NCBI GenBank assembly: GCA_044869805.1
Contig: JBIOXV010000180.1
Coordinates: 1 to 64,000 of the forward strand
Origin: CAWDVR01 sp044869805
Lineage (GTDB): Bacteria > Acidobacteriota > Thermoanaerobaculia > Multivoradales > SZUA-115
Direction: 5' to 3'
DNA: 64,000 nucleotides
Numbering within the stretch: the first letter of the stretch is position 1; each line of letters starts with the position of its first letter. Shown here in pieces: positions 63,311 through 64,000 of this stretch. The notes below the pieces were generated by a model. It was not told the DNA's origin. It saw nothing but the letters and a program-made list of their open reading frames with translations, and did not search any database. The position numbers were made by a program, and so were the translations under genes.

Positions 63311-64000
63311 ATGGAGACACTTCTCGCGACCGAGGTCGAACCGCTCGTCATCGCCGGACGGGCGTTTTCTTCGCGGCTGATCCTGGGCTCGGGCAAGTAC
63401 GCCGACGCCGAGACCATGGTGCGCTCGCTCGAAGCCTCGGGCACCGAGATGGTGACCGTGGCCCTGCGCCGCGTGAACCTCGACGAGCTGGGCAAGGGCT
63501 CGCTGATCGACGCCATCGACCCCAAGAAGTACCTGCTGCTGCCCAATACCGCCGCCTGCTACACCGCCGCCGAGGCCGTGCGCACGGCGCGGCTCGGGCG
63601 CGAGGTGGGCGGCTGGAGCTGGGTCAAGCTCGAGGTGATCGGCGACCCCAAGACCCTGTTCCCGGACAACGTCGAGCTGCTCGAGGCGACCAAGGTGCTG
63701 GTGAAAGAGGGCTTCACCGTGCTGCCCTACACCAACGACGATCCAGTGGTGTGCAAGAAGCTCGAGGATCTGGGCGCCGCGGCGGTAATGCCGCTCGGCG
63801 CACCGATCGGCTCCGGCATGGGCATCCGCAACCCCGCAAACCTGGCGATCATCCTCGAGCAGGCCACGGTGCCGGTGATCGTCGACGCCGGGGTCGGCAC
63901 GGCGAGCGACGCCGCCATCGCCATGGAGCTGGGCGCCGCCGGCGTGCTGATGAACACCGGCATCGCCGGCGCTCGGGACCCGGTGGCCATGGCGCGGGCC
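63311..64000 (+). CDS. thiG: Thiazole synthase ThiG (3' end beyond the window)
   Basis: Forms the thiazole phosphate of thiamine from DXP, dehydroglycine and ThiS thiocarboxylate. The 230 codons in the window show LILGSGKYADAETMVRSLEASGTEMVTVALRR, the Schiff-base lysine in WSWVKLEVIGD, VLPYTNDDPVVCKKL, PLGAPIGSGMGI and VDAGVGTASDAAIAMELGA, all ThiG hallmarks. The frame is open to the last base and lacks its stop because the window ends. No thiS is visible upstream. Confidence 0.94.
   Translation, partial: METLLATEVEPLVIAGRAFSSRLILGSGKYADAETMVRSLEASGTEMVTVALRRVNLDELGKGSLIDAIDPKKYLLLPNTAACYTAAEAVRTARLGREVGGWSWVKLEVIGDPKTLFPDNVELLEATKVLVKEGFTVLPYTNDDPVVCKKLEDLGAAAVMPLGAPIGSGMGIRNPANLAIILEQATVPVIVDAGVGTASDAAIAMELGAAGVLMNTGIAGARDPVAMARA

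Overview
The window is a roughly 70% G+C bacterial chromosome segment packed with short intergenic gaps, stop/start overlaps and many GTG/TTG starts. It opens in dnaN-recF-gyrB-gyrA, so it begins close to the replication origin (dnaA is expected just outside). Later come gap-pgk-tpiA-secG, futalosine-type menaquinone genes (ubiX-like, ubiA-like, mqnE), MMPL/RND export, sigma54 control and a secreted PKD protein with a GFESGD tail. This mix would suit an Acidobacteriota-like lineage, but the phylum is an inference and cannot be proved from the window.

Layout. 1-13.6 kb (+): replication genes, fructose-6-phosphate aldolase, CPBP protease, M20 peptidase, CYTH protein, sugar nucleotidyltransferase, HAD phosphatase and a leucine-type dehydrogenase. 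13.7-15.1 kb (-): an acetyltransferase and a two-gene toxin-antitoxin locus with a Panacea/SocA-domain antitoxin. 15.2-24.1 kb (-): an arsenic/phosphate island made of a DUF2064 transferase, ArsM, PstS-PstC-PstA-PstB, a radical SAM protein with a cysteine-rich tail, a metallophosphoesterase-like protein with altered metal motifs, and a flavoprotein. 24.2-32.6 kb (+): a type III polyketide (phenolic lipid) cluster with PKS, ICMT-like methyltransferase, ACP, fatty-acyl-AMP ligase and flavoprotein, followed by YceI and an MMPL exporter. 32.6-35.5 kb (-): the large PKD protein. 35.8-41.3 kb: a B12/radical SAM protein, tRNA-Leu(GAG) and the gap-pgk-tpiA-secG block. 41.4-47.9 kb (+): a hicBA-like pair, a sigma54 two-component system, an acidic secreted protein, tsaD and a LolA-like protein. 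47.9-50.9 kb (-): a NYN/LOTUS, sulfotransferase-like and aminotransferase operon. 51.0-55.7 kb (+): ubiX, an OmpR-type two-component system with an outer-membrane barrel, and a DUF2231-Rieske fusion behind an ECF-like promoter. 55.7-57.8 kb (-): a less G+C-rich defence patch (vapBC and an EVE-HNH nuclease). 58-64 kb (+): UbiA-like prenyltransferase, mqnE, deoxynucleoside kinase, panB-panC-panD and the start of thiG.

The two most distinctive things are the arsenic/phosphate island and a family of 60-147 bp palindromic elements at the 3' ends of genes (13600, 40109, 46973). Their outer arms differ in sequence but pair perfectly or almost perfectly within each copy, which implies selection on structure. 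Other palindromic repeats lie at 16458, 25732 and 45680. No CRISPR array, rRNA, transposase or prophage was seen.
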